64,000 nucleotides of DNA, taken from Serratia bockelmannii (GTDB lineage Bacteria > Pseudomonadota > Gammaproteobacteria > Enterobacterales > Enterobacteriaceae). Below are positions 20,800 to 34,441 of this stretch, piece by piece. Within the stretch, counting starts at the first letter, position 1. Every line of letters starts with the position of its first letter. The stretch spans positions 460,299 through 524,298 of the forward strand of contig NZ_VOUX01000002.1 in assembly GCF_008011855.1 (NCBI RefSeq), read 5' to 3'. The position numbers were made by a program, and so were the translations under genes. The notes under the pieces were generated by a model. That model worked only from the letters and a program-made list of their open reading frames with translations. It was not told where the DNA came from and did no database searches.

Positions 20800-23274
20800 T
20801 TAAGCCTGCTCGGCACCTTTCTTCTTGGCTGCGCGTTTGGCTTTGGTCGCCGCCGCGATTTTCCGCGTTTTGTCGGACGCTTTCTTGGCTTTCTTTTTCG
20901 CCTTCTTCACGTTGTCCGCAGGCTTGGTGTCATCCTGCTTGCGGAAGGCGCTGTCCGGTTCGAAGTTGGCTGGCGGTTTGCCGCCACGGCGCTTGCCGCG
21001 CCCCGCGCTACCGTTGTCGCGCAGCGTGCGCTGGCCGCCCTTCTTGGCGCGATCGCGCTCGGTTTTGCCTTCACCGCGCGCTTTGCGGGTGCTGGATACC
21101 AGCGCGAAGTCGATCTTGCGCTCGTCCATATGCACCGCATCCACGCGGATCTCCACCGTATCTCCCAGGCGATAGACCGTGCCGGAAGATTCGCCGATCA
21201 GGCGCTGGCCGATATTATCGTAGCGATAGTAATCATTATCCAGCGTTGATACGTGCACCAGCCCGTCGATAAACAGATCGTTCAGGCGTACGAAGAAGCC
21301 GAAGCCGGTCACGCTGGAGATGATGCCGCTGAACACTTCACCGACGTGATCCTGCATGAAGTCGCACTTCAGCCAGTCGGCGACGTTGCGCGTCGCTTCA
21401 TCCGCACGGCGCTCGGTCATCGAGCAGTGTTCGCCCAGCTGCAGCATCTCTTCGAATTCGCTGTGCCAGCCGCCGGTCGGCGTCCAGCGCTCTTTCGGCT
21501 CGCCGTGTTCTTTGGCCAGCTGATATTTGATCGCGCGGTGCAGCGCCAGATCCGGATAACGACGGATAGGCGAGGTGAAGTGGCCGTAAGACGCCAGCGC
21601 CAGACCGAAGTGGCCGCGGTTTTCCGGATCGTAAATCGCCTGCTTCATCGAGCGCAGCAACATGGTTTGCAGCATTTCGTGGTCAGGGCGCTCGGATACT
21701 TCATCCATCAGCACCGCATAGTCTTTCGGCTGTGGCTTGTTGCCGCCGCCCAGCGTCAGCCCCAGTTCGCTCAGCACGCTACGCAGCGCGGAGATGTGGT
21801 CATCGCTCGGACGATCGTGCACGCGGTACAGCGCCGGCTCGTTGCGTTTCTCGACAAAGCGCGCGGCCGCCACGTTGGCCATGATCATGCACTCTTCGAT
21901 CAGCTTGTGGGCGTCGTTGCGCACCGTCGGCTCCACGCGCTCGATGCGGCGTTCGGCGTTGAAGATGAATTTGGCTTCTTCGGTTTCAAACGCGATGCCG
22001 CCGCGCTCGGCGCGCGCCTTATCCAGCACCTTATACATCGCGTGCAGCTCTTCCAGGTGCTTGACCAGCGGGTGGTAATGCTCGCGCAGCTCCTGATCGC
22101 CCTGCAGAATGTGCCACACCTTGTTATAGGTCAGGCGGGCGTGCGAGCTCATCACCGCCTCGTAGAATTTGGCCGTGGACAGGCGCCCCTGGGCAGAGAT
22201 GGTCATCTCGCATACCATGCACAGGCGATCGACCTGTGGGTTCAGGGAGCACAGTCCGTTGGACAGCACTTCCGGCAGCATCGGGATCACCTGCGACGGG
22301 AAGTAGACCGAGTTGCCACGGCTGCGCGCTTCGTCATCCAGCGCGGTGCGTGGACGCACATAGTAGCTGACGTCGGCGATCGCGACCCACAGGCGCCAGC
22401 CGCCGCCGCGTTTTTTCTCGCAGTACACGGCGTCGTCGAAGTCGCGCGCATCTTCACCGTCGATGGTGACCAACGGCAGTTTGCGCAGATCGACGCGGCC
22501 CTTCTTGGCCGCTTCCGGCACCTGCTCGCTGAGATCGGCCACCTGCTTTTCCACCTGCGGCGGCCAGGTATGCGGGATCTCATGGGTGCGCAGCGCGATG
22601 TCCACCGCCATGCTGGTGCCCATTTTGTCGCCGAGGATCTCGACGATCTTGCCGACCGCCTTAGTACGGCGGGTCGGGCGCTGAGTCAGCTCCACCACCA
22701 CCATAAAGCCCATGCGCGCGCCGCTGACGCTGTCGGCTGGGATCAGAATATCGAAGCTCAGACGGCTGTCGTCCGGCACCACGAAGCCGGTACCGGCGTC
22801 CATGAAGAAGCGGCCGACAATCTGGCTGGTTTTCGGCACCAGCACGCGCACGATGCGCGCTTCGCGGCGCCCTTTACGGTCCGCACCCAGCGCCTGCGCC
22901 AGCACCACATCACCGTGGATCGCCATTTTCATCTGTTCGGCAGACAGGTACAGATCGTCTTTGCTGCCTTCAACGCGCAGGAAGCCGTAGCCGTCGCGGT
23001 GGCCGATCACCGTGCCGCGCAGCAGATCCAAACGCTCCGGCAGCGCATAGCACTGGCGGCGGGTAAACACTAACTGGCCATCGCGCTCCATGGCGCGCAG
23101 GCGGCGACGCAGCGCTTCCAGCTGCTCTTCACCGCTGAGGCCCAATTCGTTGCCCAGTTCTTCGCGACTGGCCGGCGTTTCTCGTTTCGCCAAATGGGCC
23201 AGGATATATTCACGGCTGGGGATAGGGGATTCGTATTTTTCTGCTTCTCGTTCCAGGAATGGATCTTGTGACAT
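20800..23274 (-). CDS. rnr: Ribonuclease R
   Basis: 3'-5' exoribonuclease that degrades structured RNA and defective tRNA, rRNA and mRNA. 824 residues. Order: N-terminal winged helix (about 20-85), two cold-shock domains, the RNB catalytic domain with the acidic cluster [12 protein letters not shown] (near residue 275), an S1 domain (about 640-725), and a basic Lys-rich tail from about 730 on. Sits between nsrR and rlmB as one transcription unit. Confidence 0.97.
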   Translation of the reverse strand: MSQDPFLEREAEKYESPIPSREYILAHLAKRETPASREELGNELGLSGEEQLEALRRRLRAMERDGQLVFTRRQCYALPERLDLLRGTVIGHRDGYGFLRVEGSKDDLYLSAEQMKMAIHGDVVLAQALGADRKGRREARIVRVLVPKTSQIVGRFFMDAGTGFVVPDDSRLSFDILIPADSVSGARMGFMVVVELTQRPTRRTKAVGKIVEILGDKMGTSMAVDIALRTHEIPHTWPPQVEKQVADLSEQVPEAAKKGRVDLRKLPLVTIDGEDARDFDDAVYCEKKRGGGWRLWVAIADVSYYVRPRTALDDEARSRGNSVYFPSQVIPMLPEVLSNGLCSLNPQVDRLCMVCEMTISAQGRLSTAKFYEAVMSSHARLTYNKVWHILQGDQELREHYHPLVKHLEELHAMYKVLDKARAERGGIAFETEEAKFIFNAERRIERVEPTVRNDAHKLIEECMIMANVAAARFVEKRNEPALYRVHDRPSDDHISALRSVLSELGLTLGGGNKPQPKDYAVLMDEVSERPDHEMLQTMLLRSMKQAIYDPENRGHFGLALASYGHFTSPIRRYPDLALHRAIKYQLAKEHGEPKERWTPTGGWHSEFEEMLQLGEHCSMTERRADEATRNVADWLKCDFMQDHVGEVFSGIISSVTGFGFFVRLNDLFIDGLVHVSTLDNDYYRYDNIGQRLIGESSGTVYRLGDTVEIRVDAVHMDERKIDFALVSSTRKARGEGKTERDRAKKGGQRTLRDNGSAGRGKRRGGKPPANFEPDSAFRKQDDTKPADNVKKAKKKAKKASDKTRKIAAATKAKRAAKKKGAEQA

Positions 23275-23333
23275 TGCGGTTCCTCCGTTGTCATCAGCAG
23301 GATGACGTTGAGCCTTGTCTTCTCAACATCGTT

Positions 23334-23759
23334 TTATTCGACAAGCAATAGCTTGTAGAGCGGCGGATTGTCTTCGACCATGTCGGCCAACGTATGCTTA
23401 TCCAGCTCTTCAAGGAAATTCTGTACGCCCTGTTGGAGCACCTGCTTCAATCGGCAGGCAGGGGTGATGTGGCAAAAATCACTGCTGCAGTTAACCAGCG
23501 CAAGCGGCTCCAGCGCCCGCACGACGTCACCGAGGCGAATGCTCTCGGCCGGTTTACCCAAACGAATGCCGCCATGCTTGCCGCGCACCGCCGTGACAAA
23601 ACCGACCCGGCTCAACTGATTGATGATCTTCACCATATGGTTGCGGGACACGCCATAAACCTCAGTCACTTCCGAGATGTTGGTCATCTTGTCCTGCGGC
23701 AACGAGGCCATGTAGATCAACGCCCGCAGGCCATAATCAGTAAAACTTGTTAACTGCAC
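23334..23759 (-). CDS. nsrR: NsrR, nitric-oxide-sensing Rrf2 repressor
   Basis: Iron-sulfur repressor of nitric oxide defence genes; NO destroys its cluster and releases DNA. 141 residues, starting at GTG (23759) behind GAGGT. Winged helix 1-75 ([15 protein letters not shown] is the recognition region) and three cluster cysteines, Cys91, Cys96 and Cys102 ([12 protein letters not shown]). Its predicted operator on ytfE lies in this window. First gene of nsrR-rnr-rlmB. Confidence 0.97.
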   Translation of the reverse strand: MQLTSFTDYGLRALIYMASLPQDKMTNISEVTEVYGVSRNHMVKIINQLSRVGFVTAVRGKHGGIRLGKPAESIRLGDVVRALEPLALVNCSSDFCHITPACRLKQVLQQGVQNFLEELDKHTLADMVEDNPPLYKLLLVE

Positions 23760-23788
23760 ATCTTACCTCTGGGTATCACTTTACCCGT

Positions 23789-23817
23789 CTGATACGCCGC
23801 TTTTCGGCGCTATTCAA
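23789..23817 (-). promoter_or_regulatory. Candidate promoter of nsrR
   Basis: On the minus strand TTGAAT (23812-23817) and TATCAG (23789-23794) are spaced by 17 bases, with the nsrR start about 30 bases downstream. The -10 is weak. Confidence 0.35.
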
Positions 23818-23943
23818 AAGATTACTCATTGGATAATAAACCAGCCGGAGAGTTCGTCGCTAATTATTTAGCGGATCCCGCGCCCTAAGGCGAGTTTATG
23901 AAAGGATTTTTTGACGTGAAACCGCAATCGGAGGGAGTCAGGA

Positions 23944-23972
23944 TAAAAACAAACCGGGACGCGCCCGGTTTG
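23944..23972 (-). terminator. Terminator of purA
   Basis: CAAACCGGG-CGCGT-CCCGGTTTG stem followed by TTTTTATC on the minus strand, about 20 bases after the purA stop. Confidence 0.85.
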
Positions 23973-23992
23973 TTTAATGCCGCAAAGCCTGA

Positions 23993-25294
<1,302 letters not shown>

Positions 25295-25389
25295 TCAAAA
25301 TCACCGATTGCTTAAAAATGGATTCTACCACCGTAATTTTCGATTTTCAGCACTTTTAGCATACGATTGCATAAATTTTGGGCTAGACT

Positions 25390-25590
25390 TTAAAGACCCG
25401 TGCGGCCGCTCAACATGTAGTAGATCACGCAGCCCGCAACCACTATTCCACCACCAAATCGCCGCAGCGTCGCGTCCGGCAGCTGCGACATCGCCACAAT
25501 CATTTTGCGCCAGGCCTGCGGAAACAGCATCGGCCCTAACCCTTCCAGCACCAGGACCAGCCCGAGCGCCAGCCAAATCGTTGAGTTCAT
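25390..25590 (-). CDS. yjeT: YjeT, DUF2065 membrane protein
   Basis: 66-residue inner-membrane protein of the DUF2065 family, function unknown. Two hydrophobic segments (residues 4-20 and 46-62) with the conserved EGLGPMLFPQAWRKM between them. It follows hflC, as in E. coli, but here an intrinsic terminator separates the two genes. Confidence 0.9.
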   Translation of the reverse strand: MNSTIWLALGLVLVLEGLGPMLFPQAWRKMIVAMSQLPDATLRRFGGGIVVAGCVIYYMLSGRTGL

Positions 25591-25599
25591 GCATCCCCC

Positions 25600-25632
25600 A
25601 AAAACGAGAAAGGGCCCGCGTAAACGGGCCCT
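25600..25632 (-). terminator. Terminator after hflC
   Basis: AGGGCCCGTTTACGCGGGCCCT hairpin followed by TTCTCGTTTTT on the minus strand (written here as a stem of GGGCCCG and CGGGCCC). Confidence 0.8.
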
Positions 25633-25653
25633 CGGTCAGATTGCCTGCCGCGC

Positions 25654-26658
25654 TTATTTGCGCAGGGTATCAGGCGACTTCATGTAGCGGAAGAAATCGC
25701 TGTCCGGGCTCAGTACCAGCACGTCCTGGTTGTCCTTGAAGCTGGCCTCATAGGCACGCAGGCTGCGGATAAAGGCATAGAAGTCCGGATCCTGGCTGAA
25801 CGCGTTGGCGAACAGTTTAGCCGCTTCGGCATCGCCTTCACCGCGGGTGATACGCGCCTGACGCTCGGCTTCCGCCAAGGTACGGGTCACTTCGTAGTCC
25901 GCGCTGGCGCGCAGTTTCTCAGCTTCTTCCTGGCCCTGCGAGCGCAGACGACGGGCTACCGCTTCACGCTCGGCGCGCATACGCTGGTAGATGGCGTCGG
26001 ACACTTCGGCCGGCAGGTTGATCTGCTTGATACGTACGTCGATCACCTCGATGCCCAACGCCGCCATGCTGTTCGGGTTAACCTGCGGCTGTTTGCCGGT
26101 GGTTTCCCGTTCAACGCGCGCCGCCGCAGAGGCGATAGCGTCATCGGCTTCGGTGGTCGCCACTTCTTCGCCGTCACCCACGGTGCCGGTGTTCAGCGCG
26201 TCACGCACGTCAGACATCAGCTTGCCGCGCGAGTCGGTCACGATGTCTTTCACGTCCAGGCGGCCGATTTCGGAACGCAGACGGTCGCTGAACTTGCGTT
26301 TCAGCAGCACTTCGGCCTGGGAGACGTCGCCGCCGCCGGTCGCCAGATAGTAGCGGCTGAAGTCGCTGATGCGCCACTTCAGATAGGAATCGACGATCAG
26401 GTCTTTCTTCTCGCTGGTCACGAAGCGATCGGCCTGGTTGTCCATGGTCTGAATACGCGCATCCAGGTTCTTCACGGTCTCAATGAACGGGATCTTGAGG
26501 TGCAGACCCGGCGCATACACCAGCGGCTTGTTTTCGCCGTCGCGCAGAACCTTGCCGAAGCGCAGCACGATGCCGCGCTGGCCTTCCTGCACCACGAACA
26601 GCGAAGCGTACAGCACCACCAGCACCGCGAGGACAATAACTACAAAAGACTTACGCAT
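25654..26658 (-). CDS. hflC: HflC, modulator of FtsH protease
   Basis: SPFH/prohibitin-family protein that forms the HflKC cage around FtsH in the inner membrane and limits its activity. 334 residues. One N-terminal membrane helix (about 5-22), an SPFH domain from about 22 to 240 in the periplasm, then a coiled-coil with REAVARRLRSQGQEEAEKLR. Starts three bases after the hflK stop. Confidence 0.97.
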   Translation of the reverse strand: MRKSFVVIVLAVLVVLYASLFVVQEGQRGIVLRFGKVLRDGENKPLVYAPGLHLKIPFIETVKNLDARIQTMDNQADRFVTSEKKDLIVDSYLKWRISDFSRYYLATGGGDVSQAEVLLKRKFSDRLRSEIGRLDVKDIVTDSRGKLMSDVRDALNTGTVGDGEEVATTEADDAIASAAARVERETTGKQPQVNPNSMAALGIEVIDVRIKQINLPAEVSDAIYQRMRAEREAVARRLRSQGQEEAEKLRASADYEVTRTLAEAERQARITRGEGDAEAAKLFANAFSQDPDFYAFIRSLRAYEASFKDNQDVLVLSPDSDFFRYMKSPDTLRK

Positions 26659-26661
26659 TGA

Positions 26662-27912
26662 TTACTCTCTCCCTACGCGAGTGGTGTCGTCACGCTGCGC
26701 ATTCGCCCGGCGCTGATCCATAATCGAACCGCCGCTGGTACGCGGAGCGCTGCTGTTGGCAGCCGGCGCAGGATTCGGATTGAGGCGAATCAGGCTGGTA
26801 TCCTTGTTGCCGCTCTCCGTTGCCGCGCCTTGACCGCGCAGCATCTGATCCAGCGGCAGCACCATCAGGTTGTTGCCTTTGTCGCTCACCAACACCTTAC
26901 GGGTATGGCCCAGCACTTTTTCCATGGTTTCGATATACAGACGCTCGCGAGTAATCTGCGGTGCGGACTTGTATTCCGGCAACAGCTTGGCAAAGCGCGC
27001 CACCTCACCCTGAGCTTCCAGGACGGTACGGTCTTTATAAGCCTTGGAGTCTTCCAGCAGACGCTGCGCCTGGCCGTTCGCACGCGGCTGAACTTCGTTG
27101 GCGTAAGCTTCCGCTTCACGGATGTATTGCTGCTCGTTCTCACGCGCAGCGATCGCATCGTCGAACGACGCCTTCACCTCTTCCGGTGGACGCGCCGCCT
27201 GGAAGTTGACGTCCAGCAACGTGATACCCATGTTGTAAGGACGAATAGTCTCTTCCAACATGCGCTGCGTATCGTTACGCACCACGGTACGGCCTTCGGT
27301 CAGGATGCGGTCCATCGAGTATTTGCCGATCACGCCGCGCAGGGCGCTGTCGGTCGCCTGGCTCAGGCTGTCGTCGGCATTGACGACGCTGAACAGGTAC
27401 GCTTCCGGGTTGGTCACGCGGTACTGCACGTTCATTTCCACGCGCACCACGTTTTCATCGGAGGTCAGCATCACGCCGGACGCCGCCAGCTCGCGCACGG
27501 ACTCCACGTTCACCGGACGCACGTCATCGATGAAGGTCGGCTTCCAGTTCAGGCCCGGCTGCACCAGGTGGCTGAACTTACCGAAACGCGTCACAACGCC
27601 GCGTTCGGCTTCCTTGATGGTGTAGAAGCCGCTGGCGGCCCAGATCACCACCACGGCAACCGCCGCGATACCGATAATGCGGCCGCTGAAGCCCGGACCA
27701 GAGGTGCCGGTGCCGCCGCTATTGCTGTTGGAGCCTTTGCCCCCGCCGAAACCGCTCAATTTCTTGCTCAGTTTGCGGAAGATATCGTCCAAATCAGGTG
27801 GCCCTTGATCACGACCGCCTTTGTTGTTACCGCCAGAGTTGCCGCCATTATTATTGCTGCTCCCCCACGGGTCGCGGTCCTGTCCGTTATTACCGGGCTG
27901 ATTCCACGCCAT
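26662..27912 (-). CDS. hflK: HflK, modulator of FtsH protease
   Basis: Partner of HflC in the FtsH-regulating membrane complex. 416 residues. A cytoplasmic Gly/Asn-rich tail (1-75, with GNNGQDRDPWGSSNNNGGNS), one membrane helix (about 80-98), the SPFH domain (about 98-290) and a coiled-coil. The low-complexity C-terminal end is Asn, Pro and Ser-rich. Confidence 0.97.
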   Translation of the reverse strand: MAWNQPGNNGQDRDPWGSSNNNGGNSGGNNKGGRDQGPPDLDDIFRKLSKKLSGFGGGKGSNSNSGGTGTSGPGFSGRIIGIAAVAVVVIWAASGFYTIKEAERGVVTRFGKFSHLVQPGLNWKPTFIDDVRPVNVESVRELAASGVMLTSDENVVRVEMNVQYRVTNPEAYLFSVVNADDSLSQATDSALRGVIGKYSMDRILTEGRTVVRNDTQRMLEETIRPYNMGITLLDVNFQAARPPEEVKASFDDAIAARENEQQYIREAEAYANEVQPRANGQAQRLLEDSKAYKDRTVLEAQGEVARFAKLLPEYKSAPQITRERLYIETMEKVLGHTRKVLVSDKGNNLMVLPLDQMLRGQGAATESGNKDTSLIRLNPNPAPAANSSAPRTSGGSIMDQRRANAQRDDTTRVGRE

Positions 27913-27980
27913 GTTTTAGCTCCATATTCTGTGATTGGGTACTTCAGGCTTTCGCGAAGCATAAATGTAACAGGATATGA

Positions 27981-29261
27981 TCATACGATAAAGTCAATCA
28001 GGTCCTGTTCTTGCTTGCAGAGACGACGCCATTCGACGATCGGCATTCGCACCACCACGCCAATGCTGCCGTCCTCTTCGTTCCACTCTTTTTCAATCGC
28101 CTGAAGCTGGTAAAAACGGCTGCGAAGACGGCCTGCCCGTGGCGGTAAGCGCAATTCGTAATGCGCGATCTCCCCCGATAAGCGCTCCGTCAACGCCTGA
28201 TACAGCAACGGAATACCCTCTCCGCTGGCGGCGGACAGCCACACCCGGATCGGCAGGTTTTCGTCGTTGCGGTCGATACGCGGCACAAAATCGTCCAGCA
28301 TATCTATTTTGTTCATCACTAACAGTGTAGGAATTTCATCCGAGTCTATCTCCGCCAGCACGGTGTTCACCGCTTCGATGTTCTCATCGACGCGCGGATC
28401 TGCGGCATCGATGACGTGCAGTAGCAAAGACGCCTGGCGCGTTTCCTGCAGCGTCGCCTTGAAGGCGGCCACCAGATCGTGCGGCAGGTGCCGGATAAAG
28501 CCTACGGTATCCGCCAACACGGTATCCCCCACGTCCGGCACGTCAATGCGCCGCAACGTAGGATCCAGGGTGGCAAATAGCTGGTCCGCCGCATACACCT
28601 CGGCAGACGTTATTCGGTTAAACAGGGTGGATTTGCCGGCGTTGGTGTAGCCCACCAGCGATACGGTCGGCACATCGGCACGGGTCCGCGCGCGTCGGCC
28701 TTGTTCACGCTGCTTTTCTACCCGCTCCAGGCGGCGCAGAATCAAGCTGATGCGATCGCGCAACAGGCGACGGTCGGTCTCAAGCTGGGTTTCCCCCGGC
28801 CCGCGCAGGCCAATCCCCCCTTTTTGCCGCTCCAGGTGCGTCCAACCGCGTACCAGACGCGTGGCGATGTGACGCAACTGCGCCAGCTCCACCTGCAGCT
28901 TACCTTCATGGGTGCGGGCACGCTGGGCGAAGATGTCTAAAATCAGCCCGGTGCGATCGATCACCCGGCATTCGCACAGGCGCTCGAGGTTTCTTTCCTG
29001 CGCCGGGGAAAGGGAATGATCAAACAGGACAACAGACGCGCCGCTGGCTTTCACCGCATCTGCAATTTCTTCGGCCTTTCCTTCGCCGACAAAGTACTTC
29101 GGATGCGGGGCTTTGCGGCTACCAGTCACCACTTGCAAAGCTTCGACACCGGCTGAGGAAACCAACGATTCGAACTCGCTGAGGTCTTCCGTATCTTTGT
29201 CTTGCGAGAAATAGATATGAACCAGTACGGCCTGCTCACCGGCTTCATAACGGTCAAACAA
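27981..29261 (-). CDS. hflX: HflX, ribosome-splitting GTPase
   Basis: GTPase that dissociates stalled ribosomes after heat or antibiotic stress. 426 residues. N-terminal nucleotide-binding domain and helical linker (1-195), then the G domain with GYTNAGKST (P-loop near residue 205), DPTLR, DTVGFI and NKID. The start is TTG at 29261, behind GAGAGG; the resulting [12 protein letters not shown] matches E. coli HflX, so the rare start is credible. Confidence 0.96.
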   Translation of the reverse strand: MFDRYEAGEQAVLVHIYFSQDKDTEDLSEFESLVSSAGVEALQVVTGSRKAPHPKYFVGEGKAEEIADAVKASGASVVLFDHSLSPAQERNLERLCECRVIDRTGLILDIFAQRARTHEGKLQVELAQLRHIATRLVRGWTHLERQKGGIGLRGPGETQLETDRRLLRDRISLILRRLERVEKQREQGRRARTRADVPTVSLVGYTNAGKSTLFNRITSAEVYAADQLFATLDPTLRRIDVPDVGDTVLADTVGFIRHLPHDLVAAFKATLQETRQASLLLHVIDAADPRVDENIEAVNTVLAEIDSDEIPTLLVMNKIDMLDDFVPRIDRNDENLPIRVWLSAASGEGIPLLYQALTERLSGEIAHYELRLPPRAGRLRSRFYQLQAIEKEWNEEDGSIGVVVRMPIVEWRRLCKQEQDLIDFIV

Positions 29262-29359
29262 GCGTGCAACCTCTCAAACGGACACTCACCGTGAGTTTGG
29301 GGGACATAAACAGCCCGCGGCTGCTTATGCTCCCCGTCATGGTTGACTTGCAACGCGCT

Positions 29360-29680
<321 letters not shown>

Positions 29681-29782
29681 TTATTTGCTTGTTGTTTGTA
29701 ACTAAGAACCTGTCGGCTCTAAAATAAACGACGTAAAAAATTTGCGCGCTGAATACTCAGCAATTGTACACAATCACCCAAC

Positions 29783-30724
29783 CTATGCACTAACAACCTG
29801 TGTCACCGAGTCCAAAGCCTCTCCCGGCTTTTCACTGTCCAACCAATGGACCGACTCCCAACCCCGTAACCAGGTCATCTGACGTTTAGCCAACTGACGT
29901 GTTGCGCAAATACCACGATAAACCATCTCATCGTAACTAATTTCACCAGACAAGTATGACCACATCTGGCGGTAACCGACACAGCGAATGGAGGGCAAGT
30001 CCGTATGCAAATCACCCCGTGCGAAAAGTGCACGCGCTTCCGTCTCAAAACCCGCCGCCAACATTTGATGGTACCGCAGCTCGATGCGTTGATGGATCAA
30101 CTCACGGCTGGTCGGCGCTATCGCAAATTGGTGAACTTGATACGGTAACGATTCACCCGAAATTTGAGTCAGTTCCGTTAAAGTTTTACCCGAAATAAAA
30201 AAAACTTCCAGTGCTCTGGACAGTCTCTGCGGATCATTCGGATGAATTCTCACTGCCGCGACCGGATCGATCGCCTGCAACTGACGGTGCAGCGCCTCCC
30301 AGCCCTGCTCCGCCGCTTGGCGTTCGATGCGCTCGCGCACCGCGGGATCGGCGGAGGGCAGCGGCGACAATCCTTCCAGCAACGCCTTGAAATACAACAT
30401 GGTGCCGCCGACCAGCAGCGGAATGCGCCCGGCGGCGGTGATATCGGCCATCTCCTTCAGCGCGTCGGCGCGGAACTCCGCGGCCGAGTAAGCTTCGGCG
30501 GGATCGCGAATATCGATCAGCCGATGCGGCGCCTGCGCCAATTCTTCGGCGCTCGGCTTGGCGGTGCCGATATCCATGCCGCGGTAAATCAGCGCGGAAT
30601 CGACGCTGATCAGTTCCACCGGCAGGCGTTCGCGCAGCGCGATCGCCAGCGCGGTCTTGCCTGAGGCGGTCGGCCCCATGATGAAAATAGCCGGGGGACG
30701 TGGTGTCATTTCAGTGTTAGTCAT
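29783..30724 (-). CDS. miaA: MiaA, tRNA dimethylallyltransferase
   Basis: Adds the isopentenyl group to A37 of tRNAs that read UNN codons. 313 residues. P-loop GPTASGKT near residue 17, the [19 protein letters not shown] and [18 protein letters not shown] signatures. The ATG at 30724 overlaps the mutL stop by 8 bases; the open frame upstream of it runs inside mutL and was discounted. Confidence 0.97.
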   Translation of the reverse strand: MTNTEMTPRPPAIFIMGPTASGKTALAIALRERLPVELISVDSALIYRGMDIGTAKPSAEELAQAPHRLIDIRDPAEAYSAAEFRADALKEMADITAAGRIPLLVGGTMLYFKALLEGLSPLPSADPAVRERIERQAAEQGWEALHRQLQAIDPVAAVRIHPNDPQRLSRALEVFFISGKTLTELTQISGESLPYQVHQFAIAPTSRELIHQRIELRYHQMLAAGFETEARALFARGDLHTDLPSIRCVGYRQMWSYLSGEISYDEMVYRGICATRQLAKRQMTWLRGWESVHWLDSEKPGEALDSVTQVVSA

Positions 30725-32600
30725 GCTTGAGGGCCGCCAGTGCGGCCTGTAAATCAACGGGTTGTAAAAGTCCGCTCGGTGGCGATTTGACCAGCTGCGG
30801 GCAAAGTCGTTCAACGTCGGTCAGCAATTGTATCGCTTGCGAGGTGTTCCACTGTTCATGTTCGCTGCCAAGACGGCGAGCGAGCCAGGTGGCCAGCACC
30901 GCGGGCGACATCTCCTGATGTTCGGCCAGATAGCCTAACAGTTCGGGTATCAGTTTTTGTAAATTTTGTTGGCGTAATGGTAAAGGCACTGCGCGCAGCG
31001 TCACACGGCCGTGATCCGTCTGCAGATCCAGCCCCATCATCGTCAGCAGCGCCTGATGCCGTGCAATGGCCGCCGCTTCGTTCTTATCCAACGTCAGCTT
31101 GATCGGTATCAGCAGCGGTTGCGGCCGCAGCCCTTCCGTCGGCGGATTGAGCTGCGCCTGGCGCAGCCAGCGTTCGGCCACCGTCAGATTGAGCAACGCC
31201 GGCTGCTGGCGCTGTTCAATCAGCGCGTAGCACGGCGGATGGATCATCAGCACCCGGCCAAAGCTGTGTTGTCCGCTCGCCAACGGCGTTTCCACGGCGG
31301 CTTTCGCCGGCGGGAACAGCGGCGGCTTGCTCGAAACTTCCGGCGCCGCATCGGCCGGTGGCTCGGTGGCGGGCTGCATCAGTTTGCCGTACAGCTCGCC
31401 TTCGCGTTTCTGGTAACCGCCCGCCGTTTGCCAACCGGGCTGCGGCGCGCGCTCGCGGACGGCGCCGGCCGATGACGGCGTTTCGCGACGCGGCGCCGGC
31501 TGAGAAAAATGGTTGCCGCCGGCGGCGACGCGGTTTTCCTGCTGCCAGACCGGCGCGGGCGCTTCGTCGGGCGTTTCCGCCAGCGGCAGCGACGGTGTCT
31601 GACCGGCCTGTTGCAGCACGGTGGTCACCGCCTGGTAGATAAAATCGTGTACCAGCCGCGCCTGATGGAAACGCACCTCGTGTTTGGCGGGATGAACGTT
31701 GACGTCCACCTGGTGCGGGTCGACTTCCAGATACAGCACGTAAGCGGGCTGCTGATCGTCTTTTAGCTGATCCTGATAGGCCTGACGAATCGCGTGATTG
31801 ATCAAGCGATCGCGCATCATGCGGCAATTGACGTAGCAGTATTGCATCTCACCCAGCTGGCGCGCCCCCGCCGGATCCGCCACCCAGCCGCGGATACTCA
31901 GATCGCCGTGTTGCCAGTCGATGTTCAGCGCATGCTGTAAAAACGCCGGGCCGCAGATGCTGCCCAAACGGCGTTCGTGCTGGCTCTCTTCTTTCGCCGC
32001 CCGGTATTGGCGGATCAGTTTGCCGTTGTGGCTGAGGTTGATCGCCACATCGAAACGCGCCAGCGCGATGCGCCGCACCACTTCATCGATATGGCCGAAT
32101 TCGGTTTTCTCGGTACGCATGAACTTGCGGCGCGCCGGCGTGTTGTAAAACAAATCCAGCACTTCCAGCGTACTGCCGACCGGGTGCGCGGCGGGTTTGA
32201 CCGTCACCGCCTGCTCGCGCCCTTCGGCATAGGCTTGCCACGCCTCGCTTTGTTCGGCGGTGCGCGACGTCAGGGTCAAACGGGAAACCGAGCTGATACT
32301 GGCCAGCGCTTCGCCGCGAAAACCGAGGCTGACGATCGCTTCCAGGTCATCGAGCGTGCTGATTTTACTGGTAGCGTGCCGCGCCAGCGCCAGCGCCAAA
32401 TCGCCCTTGCCGATGCCGCAGCCGTTATCGCGAATGCGGATCAGCTTGGCACCGCCGCGTTCGATATCGATATCGATGCGCGTCGCACCGGCGTCCAGAC
32501 TGTTTTCCACCAGCTCTTTGACGACCGACGCGGGGCGTTCAACCACCTCTCCGGCGGCGATCTGGTTGGCGAGCTGTGGCGGTAACACCTGGATAGGCAT
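30717..32600 (-). CDS. mutL: DNA mismatch repair protein MutL
   Basis: Matchmaker between MutS and MutH/UvrD in mismatch repair. 627 residues. GHL ATPase domain (1-330) with [22 protein letters not shown] and [10 protein letters not shown] motifs, a Pro/Ala-rich linker, and a C-terminal dimerisation domain (about 440-627). The linker is longer and more Pro-rich than a compact core would need, which is normal for this family. Lies between amiB and miaA. Confidence 0.97.
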   Translation of the reverse strand: MPIQVLPPQLANQIAAGEVVERPASVVKELVENSLDAGATRIDIDIERGGAKLIRIRDNGCGIGKGDLALALARHATSKISTLDDLEAIVSLGFRGEALASISSVSRLTLTSRTAEQSEAWQAYAEGREQAVTVKPAAHPVGSTLEVLDLFYNTPARRKFMRTEKTEFGHIDEVVRRIALARFDVAINLSHNGKLIRQYRAAKEESQHERRLGSICGPAFLQHALNIDWQHGDLSIRGWVADPAGARQLGEMQYCYVNCRMMRDRLINHAIRQAYQDQLKDDQQPAYVLYLEVDPHQVDVNVHPAKHEVRFHQARLVHDFIYQAVTTVLQQAGQTPSLPLAETPDEAPAPVWQQENRVAAGGNHFSQPAPRRETPSSAGAVRERAPQPGWQTAGGYQKREGELYGKLMQPATEPPADAAPEVSSKPPLFPPAKAAVETPLASGQHSFGRVLMIHPPCYALIEQRQQPALLNLTVAERWLRQAQLNPPTEGLRPQPLLIPIKLTLDKNEAAAIARHQALLTMMGLDLQTDHGRVTLRAVPLPLRQQNLQKLIPELLGYLAEHQEMSPAVLATWLARRLGSEHEQWNTSQAIQLLTDVERLCPQLVKSPPSGLLQPVDLQAALAALKHD

Positions 32601-32622
32601 GCTGACTCCTGTAGCGGTGGCG

Positions 32623-34434
32623 CTAGGCCTGCGGAATGGTCAGCGTCCGGTCCAGCGGCGCGACGTCCGACTTCAGATTATTGACCCGTTTCAGATCGCC
32701 GACGCTGACCCCATAACGAGAAGCGATAGAGGACAGCGTGTCCCCGCGGGCCACTTTATGTTTAGACGGCTTCTTCGCCGGCGTTTTCGCCTTGGCGACG
32801 GCGGTGACGGCGGCGGTTTTCCCCGCCGGCACCTTCAGACGTTGCCCGACCCACACGCCGTCTTTTTTCAGTTTGTTCAGATCCCGCAGCGCCGCCATGG
32901 TCGTGCCGTAGCTGTCGGCGATGCCGGACAGCGTCTCCGCCCGTTTCACCACATGGATCTGAGTCTTGCCGCTTACGCTGCGGCTCGCGCCGGCCGAGCT
33001 CACGATAGGCTCCGGCTGGCGCACGTCTGGTGTTGAGGTGTTAACCGCCGCTGCGACGTCCAGCGGTCGGTTTTCCACCTTTGGGTCGGCTTGCAGCGGA
33101 TGCGCCAGGAAGTAGCTGCGCAGGCCGTTATGAATGGCCTTGGCAATCTTCTCCTGATACGCGCTACTGCCCAGCAGCCGCTCCTCCGTGCTATTACTGA
33201 TAAATCCGGTTTCCACCAGCAGCGAGGGAATATCCGGCGAACGCAATACACCCAGGCTGGCGTGTTCCGGCCGGCGTTTATGCAACGATCCGACGCTCTG
33301 CAACTGCTGCAGCACCTTCACCGCCACATCGTACCCGACGCGTTGCGAGTGGCCGAACTGCAGGTCCAGCACCGCCTGGCTCAGATAAGGATCGGCCTGG
33401 CTGTTGGCCAGCAAATCGCCGGCGCCGCCGAGCAACTCAGACTGCTTCTCATGCTGTTCGAGCCAGCCGGCCATTTCGCTGTTGGCGCGGCGATTGGACA
33501 GCACCCAGACGGAAGCCCCGCTGGCGCTGCGGTTCGGCGCGGCGTCGGCGTGGATGGAGACCAGCACGTTGGCACCCTGTTTACGCGCAACGTCGGAACG
33601 CCCCATCACCGAGATGAAATAGTCGCCGTTACGCGTCAGCACCGGTTTGAACTGCGGATCGGCGTCCAGCATCGCCTGCAGGCGGCGCGCGATGGCGATG
33701 GTGACATTCTTTTCTTTCAGCCCGCTCGGGCCAATGGCGCCCGGATCCTGGCCACCGTGGCCGGCGTCGATCGCTACCACCACCCGATCGCCGGAACCGG
33801 CGGAAACGCGGCTACTGCGCGGCGTCACCTCGGTGGCGGTGCCTGCAACCACGGTCTGTTTATGGGTAAACGGATTCGATCCCGTCGGCGCTTTGCGCAG
33901 CGGCGGCTCCGGCGCTTCACGCACCGCGACCGGCGCCTGGCGCGGTGGCTGGCTGACCGTGACGGGTGCCTGACGCGGCGTTGGATTGACCGCAACCGGC
34001 GCTTTACGCACTACGGTATTGGCACTGCCTTCGGCCGTGATAGTGAACACTACGGTGTGCACGCCGCCGTTCTGGCGGGTGGCGACGCGGGTTTTGGCGC
34101 GCTGCGTCAGATCAAACACCAAACGCACGCTCTGAGCGTCTTTCGGCGCGCTGGAGCGAATGCTCTTCACCAGGTTTTGGCCGCTGAAATTGAGCGGCAG
34201 GCCGCCGACCTTGCCTTTCTGGTTGACGTCAAGCACCACGCGCTCCGGGCCGTGCAGCGGGAAAAACGCGTAGTCCGGCGGACCATTGAAGCTCACCGAC
34301 ACCGTCGCTTCGCGTTGGGCGTTGGACACTTTGATATCGGACAGCGAGGACGCCGCCAGCGCGTTCAACGCGCCGAGCGGCCCCAGCACGGCGATCAGCA
34401 TGATGACCGCAAATTTTTTCAACACATGCGTCAT
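32623..34434 (-). CDS. amiB: N-acetylmuramoyl-L-alanine amidase AmiB
   Basis: Periplasmic enzyme that splits septal peptidoglycan during cell separation, activated by EnvC. About 603 residues: signal peptide to about residue 28, AMIN domain (about 30-130), a Pro-rich linker, the Amidase_3 domain with [12 protein letters not shown] and [11 protein letters not shown] (about 220-440), and two C-terminal LysM domains ([17 protein letters not shown] and [15 protein letters not shown]). Start set at MTHVLKK (34434); an upstream ATG at 34458 would lengthen the signal peptide and has no Shine-Dalgarno. Confidence 0.94.
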   Translation of the reverse strand: MTHVLKKFAVIMLIAVLGPLGALNALAASSLSDIKVSNAQREATVSVSFNGPPDYAFFPLHGPERVVLDVNQKGKVGGLPLNFSGQNLVKSIRSSAPKDAQSVRLVFDLTQRAKTRVATRQNGGVHTVVFTITAEGSANTVVRKAPVAVNPTPRQAPVTVSQPPRQAPVAVREAPEPPLRKAPTGSNPFTHKQTVVAGTATEVTPRSSRVSAGSGDRVVVAIDAGHGGQDPGAIGPSGLKEKNVTIAIARRLQAMLDADPQFKPVLTRNGDYFISVMGRSDVARKQGANVLVSIHADAAPNRSASGASVWVLSNRRANSEMAGWLEQHEKQSELLGGAGDLLANSQADPYLSQAVLDLQFGHSQRVGYDVAVKVLQQLQSVGSLHKRRPEHASLGVLRSPDIPSLLVETGFISNSTEERLLGSSAYQEKIAKAIHNGLRSYFLAHPLQADPKVENRPLDVAAAVNTSTPDVRQPEPIVSSAGASRSVSGKTQIHVVKRAETLSGIADSYGTTMAALRDLNKLKKDGVWVGQRLKVPAGKTAAVTAVAKAKTPAKKPSKHKVARGDTLSSIASRYGVSVGDLKRVNNLKSDVAPLDRTLTIPQA

Positions 34435-34441
34435 TGCAGCA

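Noticed and set aside
21253..23073. 606-codon plus-strand open frame opposite rnr
   Set aside because: His/Gln/Val-rich composition and no ribosome site; rnr on the other strand is unmistakable.
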